Assembly (NCBI RefSeq): GCF_000503895.1
Contig: NC_022997.1
Span: 3,537,821-3,601,820, forward strand
Reading direction: 5' to 3'
From: Hyphomicrobium nitrativorans NL23
Lineage (GTDB): Bacteria > Pseudomonadota > Alphaproteobacteria > Rhizobiales > Hyphomicrobiaceae
DNA: 64,000 bases
Below are positions 57,101 to 64,000 of the stretch, piece after piece. A program made the translations under genes and the position numbers. Each line of letters begins with the position of its first letter. The stretch's first letter is position 1. The notes under the pieces are model-generated. The model was not told the origin of the DNA. It was given only the letters and a program-made list of their open reading frames with translations, and did not search any database.

Positions 57101-57318
57101 CGCCGGGCGAGGAACGCGACATCAAGGCGGACGATGTGGCCGCTCTCGCCGCGCAGGCACTCGATGGTCTCAAGCGGCATGTCGCGCGCTTCGACGATCC
57201 GGCGACGCCTTACCGGCCCTTGCGGCGCTCCGGTTTCAACTACGATTACGACGACTACGCCCACCTCGCGCGCGTCGCGGAGTGGTCGTCGGGCGCGACG
57301 ATGCAAGAGGAGGCGTGA
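54187..57318 (+). CDS. addB: Double-strand break repair protein AddB
   Basis: AddB is the second subunit of the AddAB helicase-nuclease, which processes DNA ends for RecA. The 1043-residue alphaproteobacterial-type protein has an inactive helicase-like body and a C-terminal PD-(D/E)XK nuclease: SVSRIETWIANPYAIFAREIL, then LTARADRIDI and VISDYKTGAPP. The cysteines that hold an iron-sulfur cluster in B. subtilis AddB were not seen near the nuclease (NPYAIF replaces a Cys-containing site). addA follows after three bases. Confidence 0.95.
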   Translation: MTKPEGANIYTVEAGRPFLDCLAAAILDGTLPRAGGSAPSVLDLPSITLYLPTRRATRALQDAFRRAAGGRALLLPKVVPVSEGEEDLSLITAAASSQAGEMSAAIPPAISELERRLVLTSLIRRWTETLAAQDGEGGLAVDVIASTSAQAAVLAHELAQLMDMVETEGVNLDRLAELVPETFSEHWQRTLRFLEVITQAWPGYLAGTGLMSAAARRNAVIRAEAERLRTAPPTAPVIVAGVTGSIPATVELMRAVADLPNGAIVLPALDTALDDPSFARIAPEHPEHPQFGLKKLLDALGHDRRDVAHLGDVSSGGSRTRLISEAMRPAGTTALWEAFAAEARRDPATALPHGLSLVEAPTAQDEAEAVALILREAAETPGRTAALVSPDRLLARRVAVRLEAWGITVDDSAGRPLRKTPPGALLDLVIDAVETRFAPAAVVSLLKHPLARLGLDPFAVRRAARALELAAFRTPYLGDGIAGLEAAFERASDNRAQGVRQHPAVDRLWDEDWQGAHDLIRRLSLAFTPLTEIYARDGDATLRDLADAHCKVAEAVTTLPVEDGMDTASECPLWRDEAGATAARFFASLLDDGLPPLDLPAADYADLYRSLAAAETVRPRGPVHPRLFIWGPFEARLQQTDVVVLGSLNEGTWPQAADPGPWLNRPMREALGLPSPEEKNGQAAHDFATLLAAPEVVLTRAAKKDGVPTVPSRWLLRLKALLDGMGAQHALTPKLPWLHWARERDRAKPEPRLAVPEPRPAVASRPRKLSVSRIETWIANPYAIFAREILGLQPLSPLGEQPGPALRGSIIHHALSEFAKAYPAALPENAEAELVRFARATLDAYAAHPRIAAFWVPRFARFAAWFAKTEAARREGVQQVTAEVAGELIFDAPGGPFKLTARADRIDIAAHGLVISDYKTGAPPTDRKVLAGASPQLPLEAAIALDTGPGFEKIAHLPVTALRYIRASGGEPPGEERDIKADDVAALAAQALDGLKRHVARFDDPATPYRPLRRSGFNYDYDDYAHLARVAEWSSGATMQEEA

Positions 57319-57321
57319 GGC

Positions 57322-60300
57322 ATGACCGTTCTCGCTTCCATCGCCGCGGAGCTTGCGGAAACGACGCGGCGCCAAGCCGCCGCCGCCGATCCGCTCGCCT
57401 CGTGCTGGGTGTCGGCTAACGCAGGCACCGGCAAGACGCACGTGCTCACAATGCGCGTGCTGCGGCTTCTGCTTGCGGGCACGCCACCCGAACGCATCCT
57501 GTGCCTCACCTTCACGAAGGCGGCCGCGGCGGAAATGTCGAAGCGCGTGTTCGAGAGCCTTGCAAAATGGGTCATGCTGCCCGAAGCGGAGCTGGGCGAG
57601 ACACTCACGAAGTTCCTCGGCCGTGCGCCGAGCGACGAGGAAATGCTGCTCGCGCGTACGCTTTTCACGCGTGCGACGGAGACGCCGGGCGGGCTCGGCA
57701 TCGTCACTATTCATGCGTTTGCAGAGCGCCTGTTGCAAAGATTTCCGCTTGAAGCGGGCGTCACGCCGGGCTTCTCGATCCTGGACGATACGACCGCGAA
57801 GAAGCTGATGCGGGACGCGATCGATCACGTCATCGGCGCGGCCGCGCGCGACCCCAAGAGCACGCTCGGCCGCGCGCTCGAAGCGGCCATCGCCTACGCC
57901 GCCGACGATCACTTCGACGACATCCTGACAGACGCTGTGAGCCGCCGCGAATGGCTCGAAGGGATCGCGCGGCTTCCGTCCGATACAGAGGGAGGACCAG
58001 AGGGCCTCGACATGGCCGAGCGGCTCTATCGCCGTCACTTCGGCGTTCGCTCGGATATCACGCGGGCTGCCATCGAGAAGGAAGCGGCCGAGTTGCTCTC
58101 GGGTGCGCAGTTCGCACATCTCCGCGACGTTTTGAGGGGCGGCACGAAAACCGACGCGGGGATGGCTGACAAAATTTCTTCCGCCCTCGCTGCCCCCAGC
58201 GACGGCGCTCGCATGGAGGCGCTTTGCGGGCTCTTTCTCAAGAGCAACGGCGATCCGCGCGACAAATTCCTAACCAAGGCGTTGAAGGAAAAGAACCCGG
58301 AAGCCGAACCTATGCTCGCGCGCGCGCAGAGCCGGTTCCTTTCGCTCTGGAGCGAGCGGCAGGGCGCGGTCGCGACCGAAGCGACGATGGCGCTGATCCG
58401 GCTCGCCGACGCAGTGCGGCAGCGCTATCACAACGCCAAGGTGCGCCGCGCCGCGCTCGACTTCGACGATCTCATTCAGCGCGCGCAGAACCTGCTCGCC
58501 AACAGCTCGTCCGTCGAATGGGTGCTGTACAAGCTCGACCGCGGTCTCGACCATATTCTCGTGGACGAGAGCCAGGATACCAGCCCATCGCAATGGCGCG
58601 TCGTCGAAGCCATCGCGGGCGAGTTCTTCTCGGGCACCGGCGCGCGCGAAGACGTCGTGCGCACGCTGTTCGCGGTCGGCGACGAGAAGCAGTCGATCTA
58701 TTCGTTCCAGGGCGCGGCGCCCGAGATGTTCTCGGCCATGGGCGACCGCTTCGCAACGCTCACGGAGAGCGCGGGCGCCACGTGGCAACGCATCCCGCTC
58801 ACGCTGTCGTTCCGCACCGTGGCGCCCGTGCTCGACGCGGTGGATCGCGTGTTTGCCGATACGTCGCGCACGCCCGGCGTCACGCCTGCGCCCCACGTTG
58901 CGCAACGCGCCGGCCATGCGGGCCTCGTCGAACTCTGGGAGACGGAGCAGTACGAGGACGTGGAACCGGCCGACGCGTGGTCTCCGCTCGAAGACAAGAC
59001 GGCGGAACCGCCCGTGGTGCGGCTCGCCAACCGCATCGCGGACACGATCAAAAGCTGGATCGCGACGGGCGAAACGCTTGTCTCCACCGGCCGGCCGATC
59101 ACGCCGGGCGATATCCTGATCCTGGTCCAGAAGCGCAACCCGTTCGCCGCGCCGATGGTGCAGGCGCTGAAGGCGCGCGGCATTCCAGTCGCAGGCGCCG
59201 ACCGGATGCGGCTCACCGAGCAGATCGCGGTGCAGGATATGCTCTCGCTCGGCGATTTCCTGACGCTTCCCGAAGACGATCTCGCGCTCGCAGAAGTGCT
59301 TAAAAGCCCGATCTTCGGCCTCGACGACACCGATCTCGAAACGCTCGCGTGCGGGCGCAAGGGCACGCTGTGGAAGGCGCTCTTGGATACCGCGCGCGAT
59401 GTGCCGCGGTTCGTGGAGGCTGCCGAAACGCTCAAGCGCTGGCGCAAGGCGGCCGACTTCCGCCCGCCGTTCGAATTCTTTGCCGACATCCTGGATCGCG
59501 ACGGCGTGCGCCGCCGCCTGATCGCGCGGCTGGGACTCGATGCGGCGGACCCGCTCGACGAATTCCTCGATCTCGCGCTCACCTACGACGACGGCGCGCC
59601 GCCGTCGCTTGCGGGCTTCCTCGCCTTCATGCGCGACGGCGAACGCGACATCAAACGCGACATGGAACATGGCCGCAACGAAGTGCGCGTGATGACGGTT
59701 CACGGCGCGAAGGGCCTCGAAGCGCCTGTCGTTTTTCTTCCCGATACGTGCAACGTCGGCTCGGCGGCGAGCCGCGGTGGGCGACCGATGACACTCGACG
59801 ACATGCCGCGACCTGCGGGGTTGGCAGCACCCTTCGTATGGCCCGTGAAGGGCACGAGCGGGATCGACGCCATTCAGAGTGCGCGCCAGACATTGGCCCA
59901 GCGCGAGCGCGAAGAGCGCAACCGCCTGCTCTACGTCGCGATGACGCGCGCGCGCGACCGGCTTTACGTTGCAGGCTTCGAAGGCAAGCGGGGCCGCGGC
60001 ACCGGCTGCTGGTACGATCTCATCGAAGCCGGGCTTGCCGATTGTCTGGAGCGTATCGCGCTGAAGGGCGGCCGCGAGGTGCGCAGGCTCGAAGCGCCGC
60101 AGACGGCGGAGGTCAAAGCGCCCGATCACGCCGCCGAAACGGAAACGCATGCTTCTCCACCGCCGGCCTGGAGCGTGCAGCCCGCGCCACGCGAGCCGCA
60201 GCTCACGGTTCCGCTCGCGCCGTCACGGCTTGCGCCTTATGAGACCGACGATGAAGGCGAACCGCTTCGCGTCTCGCGATCGCCCGATGCGCGCGACGAA

Positions 60301-60894
60301 CCTGCCGCGCTCAGTCCGGGCAACCTTCACGGCGAGAGCCGTTTCCTGCGCGGCACGCTCACGCACGCGCTGCTCGAACACCTGCCGCAGATCGCGCCCG
60401 ACGCGCGCGCACGCGTGGCGGAAGCTTACCTCGCGGAGCGGGGTCGCGGCCTACCCGAGCGCACGCGCGCGAGCATCGCCACGGAAGTGCTCGGCCTGAT
60501 CTCCGATCCGTCGTTCGCGCCTGTGTTCGGTCCCGATAGCCGGGCCGAGGTTCCGATCGTGGCCGTCATCCCGCGCCCGGAAGGAGCGAGCCCTGGGCCG
60601 CCGCTTCGGATCGCCGGGCAGATCGACCGACTCGCAATCACAGACGACGCGATCCTCATCGTCGACTACAAGACCAACCGCGCCGCGCCAGTGAACCACT
60701 CGGCCGTCGCCGCCGTTTACCTTTACCAGCTCGCCGCCTACCGGCTGGCTGTCCGCGACATCTTTCCCGGCCGAGCGGTCCGCGCCGCTCTGCTCTGGAC
60801 AGAAAGCCCTCATCTGATGGAAATTCCTGAGGAAATTCTAGAGGCACACGCCAAAGACCTGTGGCATGTCGACAGGCTCCGCCTTGACGCTTGA
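57322..60894 (+). CDS. addA: Double-strand break repair helicase-nuclease AddA
   Basis: AddA is the UvrD-type helicase and 3'-strand nuclease of AddAB. The 1190-residue protein has Walker A ANAGTGKTHVLTMRV, motif Ia LTFTKAAAAEMSKRV, motif II ILVDESQDTSP, motif III AVGDEKQSIYSFQGA, motif V VMTVHGAKGLEAPVVFLPD and motif VI RLLYVAMTRARDRLYV (in part). The C-terminal nuclease has GQIDRLAI and ILIVDYKTNR. It is three bases after addB and precedes trxA, the usual order. Confidence 0.97.
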   Translation: MTVLASIAAELAETTRRQAAAADPLASCWVSANAGTGKTHVLTMRVLRLLLAGTPPERILCLTFTKAAAAEMSKRVFESLAKWVMLPEAELGETLTKFLGRAPSDEEMLLARTLFTRATETPGGLGIVTIHAFAERLLQRFPLEAGVTPGFSILDDTTAKKLMRDAIDHVIGAAARDPKSTLGRALEAAIAYAADDHFDDILTDAVSRREWLEGIARLPSDTEGGPEGLDMAERLYRRHFGVRSDITRAAIEKEAAELLSGAQFAHLRDVLRGGTKTDAGMADKISSALAAPSDGARMEALCGLFLKSNGDPRDKFLTKALKEKNPEAEPMLARAQSRFLSLWSERQGAVATEATMALIRLADAVRQRYHNAKVRRAALDFDDLIQRAQNLLANSSSVEWVLYKLDRGLDHILVDESQDTSPSQWRVVEAIAGEFFSGTGAREDVVRTLFAVGDEKQSIYSFQGAAPEMFSAMGDRFATLTESAGATWQRIPLTLSFRTVAPVLDAVDRVFADTSRTPGVTPAPHVAQRAGHAGLVELWETEQYEDVEPADAWSPLEDKTAEPPVVRLANRIADTIKSWIATGETLVSTGRPITPGDILILVQKRNPFAAPMVQALKARGIPVAGADRMRLTEQIAVQDMLSLGDFLTLPEDDLALAEVLKSPIFGLDDTDLETLACGRKGTLWKALLDTARDVPRFVEAAETLKRWRKAADFRPPFEFFADILDRDGVRRRLIARLGLDAADPLDEFLDLALTYDDGAPPSLAGFLAFMRDGERDIKRDMEHGRNEVRVMTVHGAKGLEAPVVFLPDTCNVGSAASRGGRPMTLDDMPRPAGLAAPFVWPVKGTSGIDAIQSARQTLAQREREERNRLLYVAMTRARDRLYVAGFEGKRGRGTGCWYDLIEAGLADCLERIALKGGREVRRLEAPQTAEVKAPDHAAETETHASPPPAWSVQPAPREPQLTVPLAPSRLAPYETDDEGEPLRVSRSPDARDEPAALSPGNLHGESRFLRGTLTHALLEHLPQIAPDARARVAEAYLAERGRGLPERTRASIATEVLGLISDPSFAPVFGPDSRAEVPIVAVIPRPEGASPGPPLRIAGQIDRLAITDDAILIVDYKTNRAAPVNHSAVAAVYLYQLAAYRLAVRDIFPGRAVRAALLWTESPHLMEIPEEILEAHAKDLWHVDRLRLDA

Positions 60895-60975
60895 GGGGCC
60901 CATTCCTACTTTCACGGTCCGTTTGAGCCGGGCTCGCAGATCCCCGGCACATGACGCAATAGGAGAAACACCGAA

Positions 60976-61308
60976 ATGACCGCACTCGTATCCGACGACA
61001 CCTTCGACCAAGAGGTCCTGAAGTCGAGCGAGCCTGTCCTCGTGGACTTTTTCGCCGAATGGTGCGGTCCATGTAAGGCCATGGCGCCAGCGCTCGAGCA
61101 GGTTGCATCCGAGCTCAAGGGCAAGGTCAAGGTGGTGAAAATCGACGTGGACCAGAGCCCCGGGATCACCACCAAGTACGGCATCCGCGCCATGCCGACG
61201 CTGATCATCTTCAAGAACGGCGAGGTTGCCGGCCAGCACGTCGGCGCGCTCGTTCAGAAGCGCAAGCTCGAAGAGTGGCTCGGCCAGCACGTCGACAACG
61301 TCGCTTAA
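60976..61308 (+). CDS. trxA: Thioredoxin
   Basis: A 110-residue thioredoxin with the active site WCGPCK (Cys30 and Cys33), cis-Pro loop RAMPTLIIFKNG and normal length. It reduces cytoplasmic disulfides. GGAG precedes the ATG. It ends in a terminator, after which the arsenic genes begin; ArsC of the arsenic operon is of a type that may use thioredoxin as its reductant. Confidence 0.97.
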   Translation: MTALVSDDTFDQEVLKSSEPVLVDFFAEWCGPCKAMAPALEQVASELKGKVKVVKIDVDQSPGITTKYGIRAMPTLIIFKNGEVAGQHVGALVQKRKLEEWLGQHVDNVA

Positions 61309-61332
61309 GCGACGATGCATTCCGAAACGTTC

Positions 61333-61356
61333 AAGGGCTCCCTCGCGGGAGCCCTT
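61333..61356 (+). terminator. Intrinsic terminator of trxA
   Basis: A 10-bp stem (aagggctccc / gggagccctt) with loop tcgc, 25 bases after the trxA stop, followed by atcgttt. It separates trxA from the arsenic operon. Confidence 0.85.
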
Positions 61357-61415
61357 ATCGTTTCAGCGCGTCCTTCCGCAAGCCGGATCGGGACGGCCAT
61401 GTCGCCCCGCATAAA

Positions 61416-61446
61416 GATACTTGCATTATTCAAATATCCTTGTATC
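61416..61446 (+). promoter_or_regulatory. Putative ArsR operator / promoter of the arsenic operon
   Basis: An AT-rich segment bounded by gatac (61416-61420) and gtatc (61442-61446), with attattcaaatatcc inside, sits just before arsR. ArsR-family sites are imperfect AT-rich dyads next to the start of the gene. It is the only AT-rich stretch here; the site is inferred from place and symmetry. Confidence 0.5.
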
Positions 61447-61454
61447 GTTTCTTT

Positions 61455-61808
61455 ATGAATGAAACACACGCCGTCACCGCGCTCGCTGCACTGGCTCATC
61501 CGCAGCGCCTTCGCATCTTTCGCCTGCTCGTCCTCGAAGGACCGAACGGCCTTGCGGCGTCGGAGATTGCCGAGGCCGTCCAAGCCAGCCCGACGGGCGC
61601 CTCGTTCCACTTGAAGGAACTCGACCGCGCCGGCCTCATCCGCGGCACGCGCGACGGCCGCTATGTCCGCTACGCCGTGAGCGTCGAGACCATGCGCCAG
61701 CTTCTGAACTACCTGACCGAGGATTGCTGCCAGGGGCGGCCGGATCTCTGCGGCAAGACGATCCGGCGCACCAAGTCACTTTGCAGGAGCAAGGACGGAC
61801 CGCAATGA
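61455..61808 (+). CDS. arsR: ArsR-type metalloregulator, C-terminal Cys type
   Basis: A 117-residue winged-helix repressor, with ALAHPQRLRIFRLL and SHLKEL-like SFHLKELDRAGLI. The usual ELCVCDL metal site in the recognition region is absent (GLAASEIAE instead). Three close cysteines, Cys91, Cys92 and Cys99 (EDCCQGRPDLCG), are in the place used for arsenite by the AfArsR group; a further Cys is at 110. The TGA overlaps the arsC ATG. It should repress the operon until As(III) binds. Confidence 0.92.
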   Translation: MNETHAVTALAALAHPQRLRIFRLLVLEGPNGLAASEIAEAVQASPTGASFHLKELDRAGLIRGTRDGRYVRYAVSVETMRQLLNYLTEDCCQGRPDLCGKTIRRTKSLCRSKDGPQ

Positions 61809-62326
61809 CCGATACGCCACTCAACGTCCTGTTCCTGTGCACCCACAATTCCGCCCGGTCGATTATCGCCGAATGCGTCATGAACCGCCTTGGCGCGGGG
61901 CGCTTCAGGGGCTTCAGCGCCGGCAGCCAGCCAAGCGGGCGCGTGCATCCCTACGCGATGGACCTGTTGAAGCAGCTCGACTACGACACGTCGGATCTCA
62001 GCTCGAAATCGTGGGAGGTGTTCACGGCCTTGGACGCCCCGAGGCTGGATTTCGTGTTCACCGTTTGCGACAACGCGGCCCACGAGGTGTGCCCCGTTTG
62101 GCCGGGCCAGCCGATCAGCGCCCATTGGGGATTGCCGGACCCGTCAGCGGCCCAAGGGACGGAGAGCGAGCGGCGCCTTGCCTTCGCGGACACCCACCGC
62201 ATGCTGTATCAGCGCATCAGCATTTTCACCTCGCTGCCGCTCGCCACATTGGACAAGCTCTCGCTGCAGAGGCGGCTCGAAGACATCGGGCGAGGCGAGG
62301 TGATGTCATCGGAGCCAACGACTTGA
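61805..62326 (+). CDS. arsC: Arsenate reductase, low-molecular-weight phosphatase type
   Basis: A 173-residue arsenate reductase of the PTPase-fold group, which reduces arsenate to arsenite. The P-loop is FLCTHNSARS (Cys12, C-x5-R), and the further redox cysteines are in FTVCDNAAHEVCP (Cys88 and Cys96). It overlaps both neighbours by four bases, so the three arsenic genes are one transcript. Reduction by thioredoxin is inferred from the family; trxA is next door. Confidence 0.94.
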   Translation: MTDTPLNVLFLCTHNSARSIIAECVMNRLGAGRFRGFSAGSQPSGRVHPYAMDLLKQLDYDTSDLSSKSWEVFTALDAPRLDFVFTVCDNAAHEVCPVWPGQPISAHWGLPDPSAAQGTESERRLAFADTHRMLYQRISIFTSLPLATLDKLSLQRRLEDIGRGEVMSSEPTT

Positions 62327-63024
62327 GCGCGTCTTCCTTGCGGGAGAAGTTCGTCGCAGAGGCGCTTGGCGCAGGCTTTCTGTTGGCGGCTATCGTCGGC
62401 TCGGGCCTCATGGCCGAGCGGCTGGCGGGCGGAAACGCGGCCCTCGCGCTCCTCGGAAACACGCTGCCGACGGGCGCGATGCTCGTGGTTCTGATCACCA
62501 TGCTGGCGCCAATCTCGGGCGCGCACATCAATCCCGCGGTGTCGCTCGCATTCTTCCTGCGCCGAGAGTTGACCGGCCGGGAGTTTCTCGCCTACGCGGC
62601 GGCGCAACTCGGCGGCGCCGTAGCTGGCGTCCTGATTGCGCACGCCATGTTCGACGCGCCGCTCCTGCAGGTGTCGGCCACGACACGGAGCGGGTTTGCG
62701 CAGACCTTCTCGGAAGGCGTGGCAACATTCGGGCTGGTGCTCACGATCCTGCTGACGCTGCGGGCGAGGCCACAGGCGGTCGCCGTCGGTGTCGGGCTTT
62801 ACATCACGGCCGCCTTCTGGTTCACCGCCTCCACCTCGTTCGCCAATCCTGCGGTTACAATCGCGCGGACCCTGACCGACAGCTTCGCGGGAATACGACC
62901 TGACGACGTACCGGGATTTCTCCTCGCGCAAGTCGTGGGCACGGTGTCGGCCCTGATGGTCCTGAGGGCGCTGGCACCAGGATCGCTCCGGCAGACCGAA
63001 CCCGCGCGTCTGACCATAGACTGA
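62323..63024 (+). CDS. aqpS: Aquaglyceroporin family channel (AqpS-like)
   Basis: A 233-residue MIP-family membrane channel with six segments and both NPA boxes, SGAHINPAVSL and SFANPAVTIAR; the Arg after the second box is the selectivity-filter Arg. In Sinorhizobium meliloti AqpS takes the place of an arsenite pump and lets arsenite flow out after ArsC reduction. The start is a TTG (62323-62325) overlapping the arsC TGA, with GGAG eight bases upstream. No arsB or acr3 gene was seen. Confidence 0.92.
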   Translation: MSASSLREKFVAEALGAGFLLAAIVGSGLMAERLAGGNAALALLGNTLPTGAMLVVLITMLAPISGAHINPAVSLAFFLRRELTGREFLAYAAAQLGGAVAGVLIAHAMFDAPLLQVSATTRSGFAQTFSEGVATFGLVLTILLTLRARPQAVAVGVGLYITAAFWFTASTSFANPAVTIARTLTDSFAGIRPDDVPGFLLAQVVGTVSALMVLRALAPGSLRQTEPARLTID

Positions 63025-63074
63025 CGGGACCACGCTTTCATCCCGCACAGGGCTGAAAGTGGACCGGCCGCGGA

Positions 63075-64000
63075 TCAGTTAGCTTGCGGCTCGACGCCTT
63101 CCTGCAGCGCGAGCACGTGGCCCGCGAGATAGAGCGAGCCGGTGATCAGGATGCGCTTCGGGCCAGGGTCAATCGCATCGATACGCTTCAGCGCTGCCTC
63201 GACGGAGCCTTCCGCTTCCGCATTGAGAGAGACAGATTGCGCGGTTTCTGCGAGTTCATTGGGCTGGAAGGGGCTTTCGTGTGCGCCCGGGATCGGCACG
63301 CCGACGACATGGCGCGCAAGACCGCGGAATGCCCCGAGGAAACCCGCTGCGTCCTTCAAGCCCAGCATTCCGACCACGAGATAAAGCGGTTTCGGTGCGC
63401 GCTCTTCGAGATCGGCAAGCGTTTCGGCAAGGAAACGCCCTGCTGCGGGATTGTGCCCTCCATCCAGCCACAATTCCGAGCCGGGCTTGAGAAGCGACGG
63501 CAGAGGTCCGCCATCGATGCGCTGCATCCGGGCGGGCCAGCGCGCTTCGGTCAAACCGCGCTCGATCGCGTCCTCGGACACCTTGACGCCTTCGAGCAGG
63601 CTATCGAGTTCCAAAGCGGCGGCAACGGCCGCGCCCGCGTTGATGATCTGATGGGGACCGATGAGCGCGGGCAAAGGCAGATCGAGCAACTGATCGGCGC
63701 GCTGCACGACGAGGCGGCCGCGCTGTTCGTAGGCATCGTAGGCGCTGCCCCATACGACAAGGGGCGCCTTGAGGCGCGCCGCCTCGCGCGCGATCACCTC
63801 ATGCACGGCGTCTTCCTGCTGCGAGACCACGCACGGCACGCCCGGCTTCAGGATGCCGGCCTTTTCCGCCGCGATCAGCTCGACGGTGCCTCCGAGCTTG
63901 TCGGCATGATCGTAGGAGATCGGCGTCAACACCGTCAGCACGGGCTTCTCGACGACGTTGGTCGCGTCGAGACGACCGCCGAGGCCGACCTCCAGCAGCA
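63075..64000 (-). CDS. folC: Folylpolyglutamate / dihydrofolate synthase (C-terminal part; 5' end beyond the window)
   Basis: FolC adds glutamate to dihydropteroate and to folates. About 308 C-terminal codons are in the window; the gene runs off the right edge. Visible blocks are ISYDHADKLGGTVELIAAEKAGILKPGVP (in part), GPHQIINAGAA, and LWLDGGHNPAAGRFLAE, which carries the Mur-ligase-like DGAHN site. It converges on the arsenic operon; in related genomes folC and trxA are direct neighbours. Confidence 0.95.
   Translation of the reverse strand, partial: LLEVGLGGRLDATNVVEKPVLTVLTPISYDHADKLGGTVELIAAEKAGILKPGVPCVVSQQEDAVHEVIAREAARLKAPLVVWGSAYDAYEQRGRLVVQRADQLLDLPLPALIGPHQIINAGAAVAAALELDSLLEGVKVSEDAIERGLTEARWPARMQRIDGGPLPSLLKPGSELWLDGGHNPAAGRFLAETLADLEERAPKPLYLVVGMLGLKDAAGFLGAFRGLARHVVGVPIPGAHESPFQPNELAETAQSVSLNAEAEGSVEAALKRIDAIDPGPKRILITGSLYLAGHVLALQEGVEPQAN

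Noticed and set aside
56500-58119. Minus-strand 539-codon frame across the addB/addA junction
   Set aside because: It crosses two well-supported genes in antisense and has no recognisable motif.

Overview
The window is a GC-rich, densely packed bacterial chromosome segment with about 50 genes and almost no non-coding space. Gene order and content point to an alphaproteobacterium of the order Hyphomicrobiales (Rhizobiales). The evidence is the series bamE / ubiquinol-cytochrome c chaperone / DUF177 / plsX / fabH, a MarR / OmpR / EnvZ-like trio divergent from ilvE, lgt / MidA-like methyltransferase / pgeF / prs, and divL / tsaE-amgK / murU / addB / addA / trxA next to folC. The species cannot be named from the sequence. 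No tRNA, rRNA, CRISPR array, prophage or transposase was seen.

Layout. 1-8.3 kb: fatty-acid and phospholipid genes (fabH, plsX), DUF177, a cytochrome bc1 assembly chaperone, divergent bamE, a DUF6891 protein, the proton-pumping pyrophosphatase hppA, and a GDYXXLXY / DUF2157 membrane pair. 8.5-15.5 kb: a short proline-rich anchored protein, a cyanide-insensitive-type cytochrome bd oxidase (cydAB) coupled to a secreted beta-propeller-like protein, trmFO, a GNAT/FemAB-like protein and a HIT hydrolase. 15.5-22.9 kb: envelope genes, namely a lipoprotein hydrolase, pyroglutamyl peptidase, a Tat-exported beta-helix protein and an AsmA-like protein.

23-30 kb is the most distinctive block. A secreted M23 endopeptidase with a long Pro/Glu repeat is followed, 51 bases later, by a 1382-residue protein that joins a complete subtilisin-type (S8) protease, two dockerin-like calcium loops, an FTP-type propeptide and a complete thermolysin-type (M4) metalloprotease. 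A Tat-exported lysozyme-like protein converges on it. Together they look like an exported degradative set; this is inference.

30-41 kb: hydroxypyruvate isomerase-like protein, arfB, an orphan rfbD-like reductase with a Phe at the usual catalytic Tyr, a CrtI/PYROXD2-like oxidoreductase, a cysteine-rich secreted peptide, a DUF3829 protein, ilvE, and the marR / response regulator / histidine kinase operon. 41.5-49 kb: proC, ybjN, ubiK, lgt, midA-like, pgeF, a lipoprotein with an internal duplication, and prs. 49-64 kb: divL (phosphoacceptor His replaced by Tyr), a TsaE-AmgK fusion with murU, the AddAB recombination nuclease, trxA, a compact arsR-arsC-aqpS arsenic operon lying in the trxA/folC convergent junction, and the 3' part of folC running off the right edge.
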